The position numbers were made by a program, and so were the translations under genes. 14,910 bases of DNA. Origin: Pseudomonadota bacterium (lineage in GTDB: Bacteria; Pseudomonadota; Alphaproteobacteria; Caulobacterales; Caulobacteraceae). A model generated the notes under the pieces. That model was not told where the DNA came from. It did no database searches and saw only the letters and a list, made by a program, of their open reading frames with translations. Positions 1-5,751 of the stretch are shown one piece after another (the first letter of the stretch is position 1; each line of letters opens with the position of its first letter). The stretch spans positions 1 through 14,910 of the forward strand of contig JAEZCL010000003.1 of the NCBI GenBank assembly GCA_023433585.1. The letters are read 5' to 3'.

Positions 1-13
1 CCCTTTCCGGCCC

Positions 14-34
14 GGGGGGCTCCCGGCGCCCCCC
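14..34 (-). terminator. GC hairpin downstream of the DUF892 gene, next to C tracts
   Basis: A perfect 7-bp inverted repeat (GGGGGGC at 14-20, GCCCCCC at 28-34) with a 7-base spacer lies about 20 bases past the stop of the minus-strand DUF892 gene. It could end that transcript. There is no clear U-run after the stem on the minus strand, so intrinsic termination is uncertain. The right arm merges into runs of 8 C and 9 C separated by one G (29-46), an unusual homopolymer tract and a likely place for sequencing length errors. Confidence 0.35.
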
Positions 35-53
35 CCGCCCCCCCCCGATCCCG

Positions 54-554
54 CTACGCCGCCGACCGTTTGGCTTCGTCGTTGATCGCGGCGTCCGCGA
101 TCGCGGTCAGGTCGACATCCGTTTGCGCCTCTTCCTGCAACGTCTCATCAAGGAGCTTGGCGGCGTCCTTCAGGCCCAGAACGGTCGCCCACCGCTTCAG
201 GGTGCCGTAGCGGGTGATTTCATAGTGCTCCATGGCCTGCGCCGCCGCCAGAAGACCGGCGTCATGGGCGGCGTTGTCTTTGTATTCCTCCATGATCTCG
301 TCGCCTTCGGCGAGGATGCCCTCGATGGCGTCGCAGGTTTTCCCACGCGCCGGTTTGTCGATGATCTCGAAGATCTGTTGAAGGCGTTCGATCTGGCCTT
401 CAGTCTGGTCATGGTGCTTTTCAAACGCCGCCTTGAGCTCCGGACTCTGGGCGGCCCGCGCCATCTTGGGCAGGGACTTCAGGATCTTCCGCTCGGCGTA
501 ATAGATGTCTTTCAGGGTGTCATGAAACAGTGTGTCGAGGGTCTTCTCGGCCAT
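54..554 (-). CDS. DUF892 (YciE/YciF-like) ferritin-like protein
   Basis: The protein has 166 residues, the usual size of the DUF892 family (E. coli YciE/YciF). These are four-helix ferritin-like proteins found in stress-induced bacterial genes; their biochemical role is not firmly known. The N-terminus TLDTLFHDTLKDIYYAE and the helical repeats with Glu/His pairs (KHHDQTEGQIERL near 47-59, MEHYEI near 111-116, then LDETLQEEAQTD) are typical and could supply the di-metal site. The start at 554 is chosen because AGGAGG precedes it at good spacing. A longer in-frame start at 638 would add a Pro/Arg-rich tail without homology features. A candidate EcfG-type promoter lies at 584-608. The family is clear; the in vivo role is inferred. 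Confidence 0.9.
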   Translation of the reverse strand: MAEKTLDTLFHDTLKDIYYAERKILKSLPKMARAAQSPELKAAFEKHHDQTEGQIERLQQIFEIIDKPARGKTCDAIEGILAEGDEIMEEYKDNAAHDAGLLAAAQAMEHYEITRYGTLKRWATVLGLKDAAKLLDETLQEEAQTDVDLTAIADAAINDEAKRSAA

Positions 555-583
555 GATGGTCCTCCTTCTGGGTTCGAGATGAG

Positions 584-608
584 AAGGCGCTGGAAACTGA
601 GATGTTCC
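584..608 (-). promoter_or_regulatory. candidate EcfG/SigT-type promoter for the DUF892 gene
   Basis: Read on the minus strand, GGAAC (608-604) is followed by 16 bases and then CCTT (587-584). The alphaproteobacterial general-stress sigma factor EcfG (Caulobacter SigT) recognises GGAAC, 16-17 bases, CGTT, so the -35 is perfect and the -10 matches 3 of 4. Transcription from here would give a leader of about 20-25 bases carrying the AGGAGG site, which is sensible geometry. The function is inferred from pattern only. Confidence 0.35.
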
Positions 609-627
609 ATAAGGCCGCGCTGGGGCG

Positions 628-876
628 TCAGCTTCCATTCGCCGGGTTCAATCGGCCGGTTGTCAGCGAGACTACGGGGGCGTCGAGGACGGTGGTCACC
701 TCCAGATCGAAGGCGTCCAGGGCCTCGTCATAGTCAGAGTACATCCGTGGTTCCTGCGGGCGCGACGTGGACAATCGATAGCGGCGCTGGATAAGCCGTT
801 GGTGGGCGTCCAGATGTTCGATCCGCACCAGGCGGACGCCTGTCTGCGCTCGGATGAGGGTGCGCCGCATCGGCAT
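628..876 (-). CDS. small unrecognised protein, 82 residues
   Basis: This 82-residue open frame is not a family I recognise. It starts MPMRRTLIRAQTGVRL, is Arg-rich in its first half (RRTLIR, RLIQRRYRLSTSR) and acidic in the middle (YSDYDEALDAFDLEV near 46-60), with no membrane segment, signal peptide or Cys motif. The start at 876 has GGGAG seven bases upstream. That site lies in a small hairpin (884-896). It ends about 70 bases before the DUF892 start and runs the same way, so the two could be co-transcribed, although the DUF892 gene seems to have its own promoter. A good ribosome site, acidic/basic composition and operon position support a real gene; homologues would be needed to settle it. 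Confidence 0.55.
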   Translation of the reverse strand: MPMRRTLIRAQTGVRLVRIEHLDAHQRLIQRRYRLSTSRPQEPRMYSDYDEALDAFDLEVTTVLDAPVVSLTTGRLNPANGS

Positions 877-883
877 GTCATGA

Positions 884-896
884 CTCCCTGCGGGAG
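884..896 (-). promoter_or_regulatory. hairpin covering the ribosome binding site of the 82-residue gene
   Basis: On the minus strand CTCCC, a 3-base loop (GCA) and GGGAG form a 5-bp GC-rich hairpin. Its 3' arm is the Shine-Dalgarno site of the gene starting at 876. Such pairing could limit translation. The stem is short, so this may be chance. Confidence 0.3.
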
Positions 897-967
897 AATC
901 AGTGCGCTGCCGTGAGTGAGGTTCCGCCGGACCGCGAGCAAAATTTTCCTTATTAAGCTGTGCCTTA

Positions 968-992
968 GGAACCATCGGCGCGATGCGCCGAT
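968..992 (+). promoter_or_regulatory. candidate EcfG/SigT-type promoter with hairpin spacer, for the 46-residue gene
   Basis: GGAAC at 968-972 is followed by 16 bases and CGAT at 989-992, close to the EcfG pattern GGAAC-N16-CGTT. The spacer itself is most of a perfect 8-bp inverted repeat (ATCGGCGC at 974-981, GCGCCGAT at 985-992, loop GAT). A start site near 1000 would give a short leader carrying AAGGAGGTGA just before the ATG at 1024. It is either a stress promoter or, alternatively, a hairpin or operator. Confidence 0.35.
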
Positions 993-1023
993 TACCTCCT
1001 GCATATCGAAAGGAGGTGACGTC

Positions 1024-1164
1024 ATGACCGAGAACAACCGTAATCCGCAGCCCCATCAGCAGGATCAGAAGGGGCACGCCCCGGATCCGCGCGAAGAGCG
1101 CCATGCACAGGGCCGCGAGGATCAGCAACGCGAGAACCCGCAGCGCGAACAACAACAGCGCTGA
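1024..1164 (+). CDS. very small, highly polar Gln/Glu/Arg-rich protein (46 residues)
   Basis: The 46-residue product (MTENNRNPQPHQQD at its start, QRENPQREQQQR at its end) has 11 Gln and many Glu, Arg, His and Pro. It has almost no hydrophobic residues, so it should be intrinsically disordered and very soluble. The start at 1024 is well supported by a near-ideal AAGGAGGTGA site; the upstream in-frame ATG at 916 lacks one. A strong terminator follows at 1183. The gene is divergent from the 82-residue and DUF892 genes. The composition resembles small hydrophilin-like stress proteins, but no named family is recognised and the function is inference. Confidence 0.6.
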   Translation: MTENNRNPQPHQQDQKGHAPDPREERHAQGREDQQRENPQREQQQR

Positions 1165-1182
1165 CCCGCGATGACGCCGAGG

Positions 1183-1212
1183 AAGCCCTCGCCCTGACCG
1201 GCGGGGGCTTTC
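1183..1212 (+). terminator. intrinsic terminator after the 46-residue gene
   Basis: AAGCCCTCGCC (1183-1193) pairs with GGCGGGGGCTT (1200-1210) across a 6-base loop, giving an 11-bp stem with one T-G wobble, then TTTCC. It sits 18 bases after the stop at 1164 and before the convergent tRNA gene. Read in reverse, the stem ends in AA and could also stop transcription of the tRNA. Confidence 0.65.
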
Positions 1213-1231
1213 CGTCGTGCCTGGGCGGACA

Positions 1232-1307
1232 TGGTGCCGGTTGCAGGATTCGAACCCGCGACCTTCGGTTTACAAAACCGCTGCTCTACCAGCTGAGCTA
1301 AACCGGC
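1232..1307 (-). tRNA. tRNA-Thr (anticodon TGT)
   Basis: The minus strand folds as a 76-base tRNA with the CCA end encoded (TGG on the plus strand at 1232-1234). The acceptor stem is GCCGGTT paired with AACCGGC, the D arm is GCTC-AGCTGGTA-GAGC, and the anticodon loop is TTTGTAA, giving anticodon TGT, which reads ACA (Thr). The T arm contains GGTTCGAATCC. The anticodon stem has one non-canonical outer pair (G-A), which is tolerated. No attachment-site duplication or integrase is seen beside it. Confidence 0.95.
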
Positions 1308-1373
1308 GTTTCGCGCCGGGTTATGAGGGCTGTTCGGCCCGTTCGCAAGCGGATCGGGCCGGACGCGAGGGGT

Positions 1374-1775
1374 TCAGCCGGCCTTGCCCAGCTTCAGCCC
1401 GCCGATGATCGTCCCGCCGAGGCCGAAGGCGATCAGCAGATGGCCCCAGTCGATGAGGATCAGGCCCGGGTTCGCACCCTCATATATATAGGCGAAGGAT
1501 GAGGTCGTCACGGCGAAGAACACCCCCGCCATCAGGCCGGTCTTCAGGCCCGCCGGCCAGGTGCTGTCGCGCCCGATCAGCCAGCCCAGGCCGATCATGG
1601 TCAGCAGGGTCGCCGGCACGCCCCACAGCATGGCGCCCCAGTCGTCGCTTTCGACCGTGACGGCGGTCAGCGCCTCCCACTGCGCCTCGAACAGCATTCC
1701 ATACCAGAGCCAGCCGAAGAGATAGACGACGACGGTGGCCACGATCACCACCGGCCAGTTCACATTCAGATTCAT
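1374..1775 (-). CDS. DUF1761 family membrane protein
   Basis: This 133-residue protein is mostly membrane-embedded. A helix at about 8-28 contains the family hallmark GWLWYG (near 21-26), followed by helices near 48-66, 77-97 and 108-128. The start MNLNVNWPVVIVATVVVYLFG and overall length match DUF1761 proteins, which are of unknown function. The start at 1775 is preceded by GGGAGG at proper spacing. It lies downstream of the HIT gene on the same strand with an 87-base gap that holds a hairpin, so it is probably a separate transcript. The region from its stop to the tRNA (1308-1373) shows no further feature. Confidence 0.85.
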   Translation of the reverse strand: MNLNVNWPVVIVATVVVYLFGWLWYGMLFEAQWEALTAVTVESDDWGAMLWGVPATLLTMIGLGWLIGRDSTWPAGLKTGLMAGVFFAVTTSSFAYIYEGANPGLILIDWGHLLIAFGLGGTIIGGLKLGKAG

Positions 1776-1794
1776 GTCAAAGCCCTCCCGTTGC

Positions 1795-1816
1795 GCGGGC
1801 GACGGGAATCGCCCGC
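1795..1816 (-). terminator. hairpin between HIT and DUF1761 genes
   Basis: GCGGGCGA (1795-1802) and TCGCCCGC (1809-1816) form a perfect 8-bp stem with a 6-base loop, about 47 bases past the stop of the minus-strand HIT gene. There is no U-run, so it may be a Rho-independent terminator of modest strength or a 3'-end stabiliser. Confidence 0.4.
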
Positions 1817-1862
1817 CTGCGGGAACGCTACGCCCTTCGCCTCCGCGATCAAGGAACGGCGA

Positions 1863-2300
1863 TCACTCAAGCGCCGCCGCGATCCGATCCGCCAGCGCGC
1901 GCAGCGTTTCGGCGTCCGCCATCGGCGCATGCCCATGGCCCTTCAGGGGCCGGTCGGCCCAGCGCGGGATGATGTGGAAATGCAGGTGGAAGACGGTCTG
2001 GCCGCCCGCCTCGCCGTTGAACTGGCTGATGATGACGCCGTCGGGTTTCAGCGCCGTCTCCACCGCCACGGACAGCCGCCGCACCGCCTCGATGATGCGG
2101 GCCAGCGCCTCCGGTTCGATCTCCAGCATGTTGCGGGCGGTCGAGCTTTTCGAGATCACCAGCACATGCCCCTCGGACTGGGGAAACACGTCCATGAAGG
2201 CCAGGACGTGATCGTCCTCCCACACCTTCACCGCCGGAATGTCGCCGCGCAGGATCTTCGCGAAGATGTTGTCGGGATCATAGGCGCCGTGAAGGCTCAT
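1863..2300 (-). CDS. HIT family nucleotide hydrolase/transferase
   Basis: The 145-residue product is a full HIT-domain protein (Hint-like). The catalytic triad motif HLHFHIIP is at about 105-112, with His107 the expected nucleophile. The N-terminal DNIFAKILRGDIPAVKVWED and GHVLVISK (44-51) are typical of the family. HIT proteins hydrolyse adenosine phosphoramidates and related nucleotidyl compounds in the cytoplasm. The start at 2300 has GGAG upstream. The gap to the preceding acyltransferase-like gene is only 35 bases, so it is probably the last gene of the dinB transcript. Confidence 0.92.
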   Translation of the reverse strand: MSLHGAYDPDNIFAKILRGDIPAVKVWEDDHVLAFMDVFPQSEGHVLVISKSSTARNMLEIEPEALARIIEAVRRLSVAVETALKPDGVIISQFNGEAGGQTVFHLHFHIIPRWADRPLKGHGHAPMADAETLRALADRIAAALE

Positions 2301-2335
2301 GGTGCGGTCTCCGTCAGTCGTTCTGGCAGCATAGG

Positions 2336-3493
2336 TCAGGAGGACCGGAACGGCGAATAGGCCGCCGTCATGGCCTCGATCTCGGCGGTCACGGCGGGCC
2401 GTTCCTGGTCCAGATAACGCGCCACCGGCTCGCGCAGCAACGGGTCAGCGATGTGGTGGGCGGAATGGACCGGCGTGGGCAGATAGCCGCGCGCCATCTT
2501 GTGCTCGCCTTGCGCGCCCGCCTCGACCCGGCTCAGGCCGCGCGCGATGGCGAAGTCGATCGCTTGATAATAGCACAGCTCGAAATGCAGGAACGGCCGG
2601 TCCTGAAGCGTGCCCCACTGGCGGCCGTAAAGCGCGTTACGCCCGATGAAGTTCAGGGCCCCCGCCACCGGTCGTTCGTTCTCGAAGGCCATGACCAGGG
2701 CGATGCGGTCCGCCATCCGTTCGCCGATCAGGCTGAAGAACGTCCGGTTCAGGTACGGCCGTCCCCATTTGCGGTCGCCGGTGTCCATGTAGAAGGCGAA
2801 GAAGGCGTCCCAGTGCGCCTCGCTGATGCCGCCGCCGGTCAGGACGCGAATGTCCAGGCCTGCCTGCGCTTCGCGCCGCTCGCGCCGGATGGTCTTGCGC
2901 CGGGATGAGGAGAGGGCGGCCAGGAAATCGTCGAAGGTCGAATAGCCGTCGTTGCGCCAGACATACTGCATGTCCTGGCGCAGCAGGAGGCCCTGTTCGC
3001 CCATCAGGCGCCACTGGTCGTCGGTGGGAAAATTGATGTGCAGGGACGAGGCGCCGGTGCGTTCGCACAGGGTCCGCGCCCCTTGCAGCAGGGCGGCGCC
3101 GACCGTGGCGGCGTCGGTCCCCGGCGCGTTCAGCAGCCGCGGCCCCGTCACCGGCGTGAACGGAACCGCTGACAGGAGCTTGGGATAATAGCGCCCGCCC
3201 GCCCGCTCATAAGCGTCGGCCCAGGCGTGGTCGAAGACGTATTCGCCCTGGCTGTGGCCCTTCAGATAGAGCGGCATGACGCCCAGGACGGCGTCGCCCG
3301 GGCCATGCAGCGACAGGTGGCGCGGCCCCCAGCCCTCGGCCTCGACGGCGCATTCCGCCTGTTCGCAGGCGTTCAGGAAGTCATAGCCGACGAACGGGTC
3401 GCCCGTGGGTCCGGCGCAGGCGTCCCAGGCGTCGCGGCCGATCTGTTCGATGCGGCCGTGAACCTTGAGGATGAAGTCGGCGTCGGTTGTCAC
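2336..3493 (-). CDS. DUF482 / COG3146 FemAB-like N-acyltransferase
   Basis: This 385-residue protein matches the FemAB-like DUF482 family of predicted N-acyltransferases with a GNAT fold. Visible landmarks are GDPFVGYDFLNACEQA near 31-46, SSRRKTIRRERREAQ in the middle and the conserved C-terminal block FELCYYQAIDFAI, then EAGAQGEHKMARGY and SAHHI. The substrate of the family is not established. The start is the GTG at 3493, whose GTGA overlaps the TGA of the RidA-like gene. The frame stays open to an upstream ATG at 3748, but that part is a shadow of the RidA-like gene. Overlap implies translational coupling within the dinB operon. Confidence 0.88.
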   Translation of the reverse strand: MTTDADFILKVHGRIEQIGRDAWDACAGPTGDPFVGYDFLNACEQAECAVEAEGWGPRHLSLHGPGDAVLGVMPLYLKGHSQGEYVFDHAWADAYERAGGRYYPKLLSAVPFTPVTGPRLLNAPGTDAATVGAALLQGARTLCERTGASSLHINFPTDDQWRLMGEQGLLLRQDMQYVWRNDGYSTFDDFLAALSSSRRKTIRRERREAQAGLDIRVLTGGGISEAHWDAFFAFYMDTGDRKWGRPYLNRTFFSLIGERMADRIALVMAFENERPVAGALNFIGRNALYGRQWGTLQDRPFLHFELCYYQAIDFAIARGLSRVEAGAQGEHKMARGYLPTPVHSAHHIADPLLREPVARYLDQERPAVTAEIEAMTAAYSPFRSS

Positions 3494-3948
3494 CGCACCT
3501 CGATGACCGCGTCCACTTCGACGGCGAAGCCCAGCGGCAGGCGATAGACGCCGACCGCCGAACGGGCGTGGCGGCCCGCGTCGCCGAACACGTCCACCAT
3601 CACGTCGGAACAGCCGTTGATGACCTTGGGGATGTCGGTGAAGTCCGGCCCGGCCTGGACGAAGCCGCCCAGCTTGATGATCCGCGTCACCCGGTTCAGG
3701 TCGCCGTCGCAGGCGGCCCGGATCTGGGCGATCAGATTGATGGCGCACAGGCGCGCGCCCGCGACTGCGGTCTCCAGGTCCACGTCCTCGCCCACCGTGC
3801 CCTTCACGCCGCCCGAGGCGTCGTTCGAGAGCTGGCCCGAGATGTGGATGACGTTCCCGCTGCGCACGAAGGGCACATAGTTGGCCACGGCGGCGGCGGG
3901 GGTGGGCAGTGTGATGTCCAGTTCCTTGAGGCGGGCTTCGATGGTCAT
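3490..3948 (-). CDS. RidA (YjgF/YER057c/UK114) family protein
   Basis: The 152-residue product belongs to the longer RidA-like subgroup. GNVIHISGQL (near 31-40) and the C-terminal GRHARSAVGVYRLPLGFAVE are characteristic, and the Arg in ARSAVG aligns with the catalytic Arg of RidA. Canonical RidA deaminates reactive enamine/imine intermediates made by PLP enzymes; the substrate of this subgroup is less certain. The start at 3948 has AGGAG upstream and overlaps the dinB stop by ATGA. Its own stop overlaps the next gene's GTG. It is the middle gene of a coupled trio. Confidence 0.92.
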   Translation of the reverse strand: MTIEARLKELDITLPTPAAAVANYVPFVRSGNVIHISGQLSNDASGGVKGTVGEDVDLETAVAGARLCAINLIAQIRAACDGDLNRVTRIIKLGGFVQAGPDFTDIPKVINGCSDVMVDVFGDAGRHARSAVGVYRLPLGFAVEVDAVIEVR

Positions 3949-5240
3949 GACGTCTCCTGAGGCTTTGAACGCGGTTTAACCGCGCCGCCGCCCGGCTTCA
4001 ACGCCCGCCCGGCCACTACGGCGCCGGAACCGAAGCGCTCGCGCAGGGCGTCGATGGCGGTCTCGGTCTTCAGCGCGCGGGTCTGATCCCCGGCGAACAG
4101 GCCCGTGGGCGCGTCATCGGCGTCCACGATGTCCGCCATGCCGATGCCGATCAGGCGCCAGGGACGGCCGATCTCGGGCCTGAGCAGTTCGCGGCCGACC
4201 CGGAACAGACCCCGCGCCGTCTGGATCGGGTCCGGGACGGTGCGCCGCCGCGTATAGATGCGGAAATCCGTGGCGCGCAGCTTCAGCACGATCACCCGGC
4301 TGGCCACGCCGTCGCGGCGCGCCTTGGCGGCCAGCTTTTCGCAAAGCGGCCACAGTTCCGCCTCCAGATCCTCAAGGCCGGTCAGGTCGTCGTCGAAGGT
4401 GGTCTCCGCGCTCATGCCCTTGCGGTCATGGTCGGGGTTCACCGGCCGCCCGTCCCGGGCATGGGCCAGGTCATGCAGGCGAAGGCCGGATTCGCCATAT
4501 CGCCGCGCCAGCACCTTCACATCCTCATGCGCCAGGTCGCCCACGGTGGCGTAACCGTCGCTGCGCAGGGTTTTCGAGAACACCTTGCCCACCCCCGGCA
4601 GGATGCCCACCGGCTTGTCGGCCAGGAAGGTCCGCGCCTCGGCCGCGCCGATGACGGAGAACCCGCGCGGTTTGTCCAGCTCGGACGCGATCTTGGCCAG
4701 GAAGCGGTTGGGCGCCAGGCCGATGGAGACGGTCAGGCCGACCTCGTCCTCGATCTGTTTCTGAAGCCGGATCAGCTGGAATGCGGGCGGCCCTCCGTTC
4801 AGGCGCTCGGTGCCGGACAGGTCGACCCAGGCCTCGTCCAGCGACAGGGTCTGGATCAGGGGAGTCAGCTTCGCCAGGGCCCCAAGGATGCGGCGGCTCT
4901 CATGCTTGTATTTGGCGAAGTCCGGCTTGATGACCACCGCATCGGGGCACGCCTTCAGCGCCTTGAACATGGGCATGGCCGAGTGCACGCCATAGAGCCG
5001 TGCGACATAGCAGGCGGTGGTCGCCACACCCCGCTTGCCGCCGCCGACGATGACCGGCAGGTCTCGCAGTTCAGGCCGGTCGCGCTTCTCCACCGAGGCG
5101 TAGAAGGCGTCGCAGTCCAGATGGGCGATGGCCAGCCGGTCCAGCTCGGGATGCGAAACCACGCGCGGCGAGGCGCAGGCCGGGCACCGGCCCGGGTGCT
5201 GGTCTCCGCTCCAGAGGCAGTCGCGGCAGATGGCCTTCAT
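3945..5240 (-). CDS. dinB: DNA polymerase IV (Y-family translesion polymerase)
   Basis: DinB copies damaged templates with low fidelity. In the 431-residue form, Asp42 in HLDCDAFY is the first catalytic acid, Tyr47 sits at the steric gate, and SLDEAW (133-138) carries the catalytic Asp135/Glu136. The helix-hairpin-helix LPGVGKVF and the little-finger region follow. Before the polymerase, residues 1-22 hold CxxC-x10-CxxC (Cys5, 8, 19, 22), a likely zinc ribbon absent from E. coli Pol IV. No canonical C-terminal clamp motif is evident; PTGLF about 50 residues from the end is the nearest candidate. The start at 5240 (MKAICRDC) is preferred over 5264, which lacks a ribosome site; AAGGA lies rather far upstream. 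It heads the operon with the RidA-like and DUF482 genes and is divergent from divK. Confidence 0.95.
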   Translation of the reverse strand: MKAICRDCLWSGDQHPGRCPACASPRVVSHPELDRLAIAHLDCDAFYASVEKRDRPELRDLPVIVGGGKRGVATTACYVARLYGVHSAMPMFKALKACPDAVVIKPDFAKYKHESRRILGALAKLTPLIQTLSLDEAWVDLSGTERLNGGPPAFQLIRLQKQIEDEVGLTVSIGLAPNRFLAKIASELDKPRGFSVIGAAEARTFLADKPVGILPGVGKVFSKTLRSDGYATVGDLAHEDVKVLARRYGESGLRLHDLAHARDGRPVNPDHDRKGMSAETTFDDDLTGLEDLEAELWPLCEKLAAKARRDGVASRVIVLKLRATDFRIYTRRRTVPDPIQTARGLFRVGRELLRPEIGRPWRLIGIGMADIVDADDAPTGLFAGDQTRALKTETAIDALRERFGSGAVVAGRALKPGGGAVKPRSKPQETS

Positions 5241-5335
5241 GGGGCGCCGTTCTTCGTCCTTCATTCCAACTTAAGGATGGCCGCGCATATTGCCGTTCGA
5301 AAAGGCGCGGACCATCCCCCGCACAGGGACGTGGT

Positions 5336-5347
5336 CGAAGCGCTTCG
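5336..5347. promoter_or_regulatory. 12-base perfect palindrome in the dinB/divK intergenic region
   Basis: CGAAGCGCTTCG is a perfect palindrome 26 bases before the divK start, in the 133-base gap (5241-5373) between divergent dinB and divK. It could be an operator or simply a GC-rich chance palindrome. I see no convincing LexA box (GTTC-N7-GTTC) or full CtrA site (TTAA-N7-TTAA) in the gap; there is only a lone TTAA near 5271. Confidence 0.2.
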
Positions 5348-5373
5348 GCAGGGAACACGACCGGTCGGTGATG

Positions 5374-5739
5374 ATGTCCAAGAAAGTCCTCATCGTCGAG
5401 GATAACGAGCTGAACATGAAGCTCTTTCATGATCTGCTCGATTCCCAGGGGTACCAGACCCTTCAGACCCGCGAGGGCCTGCAGGCGCTGGCCCTGGCGC
5501 GCGAGCATCGCCCCGACCTGATCCTCATGGACATCCAGCTGCCCGAGATCTCCGGCCTGGAGGTCACCAAGTGGCTGAAGGAGGACGAGGATCTCGCCCA
5601 CATTCCGATCGTCGCCGTCACCGCCTTCGCCATGAAGGGCGACGAGGAGCGGATTCGGGAAGGCGGCTGTGAGGCCTACATCTCCAAGCCGATCTCGGTG
5701 ATCGGATTCCTGGACACCGTGAAACGGTATGTGGCGTAA
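5374..5739 (+). CDS. divK: cell-cycle single-domain response regulator DivK
   Basis: This 121-residue stand-alone receiver domain is nearly identical in pattern to Caulobacter DivK. The start MSKKVLIVEDNELNMKLF has acidic Glu9/Asp10, the phosphoacceptor is Asp53 in LILMDIQLPE, Thr83 and Lys105 complete the active site, and Asp90 is the residue altered in the classical divK cold-sensitive allele. In Caulobacter, DivJ and PleC control its phosphorylation, and DivK-P acts through DivL to lower CtrA activity. The start at 5374 is chosen by alignment with MTKKVLIVED; an adjacent ATG at 5371 is possible and the ribosome site is weak. The C-terminus is a few residues shorter than in C. crescentus. 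It is followed 12 bases later by pleD. Confidence 0.96.
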   Translation: MSKKVLIVEDNELNMKLFHDLLDSQGYQTLQTREGLQALALAREHRPDLILMDIQLPEISGLEVTKWLKEDEDLAHIPIVAVTAFAMKGDEERIREGGCEAYISKPISVIGFLDTVKRYVA

Positions 5740-5751
5740 CGGAGCAGGCCG

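Noticed and set aside
3970..3984. Perfect palindrome CGCGGTT-T-AACCGCG near the end of dinB
   Set aside because: It lies within codons of the DinB tail and just upstream of a coupled gene; with no conservation data it is most simply a chance palindrome.
5241..5373. LexA box or full CtrA site controlling dinB/divK
   Set aside because: I searched by eye for GTTC-N7-GTTC and TTAA-N7-TTAA on both strands. Only single half-sites occur (GTTC near 5249 and a TTAA near 5271).
4428..5405. 325-codon plus-strand open frame opposite dinB
   Set aside because: It is antisense to the DinB coding region, with a composition typical of reverse-frame translation and no recognisable motif.
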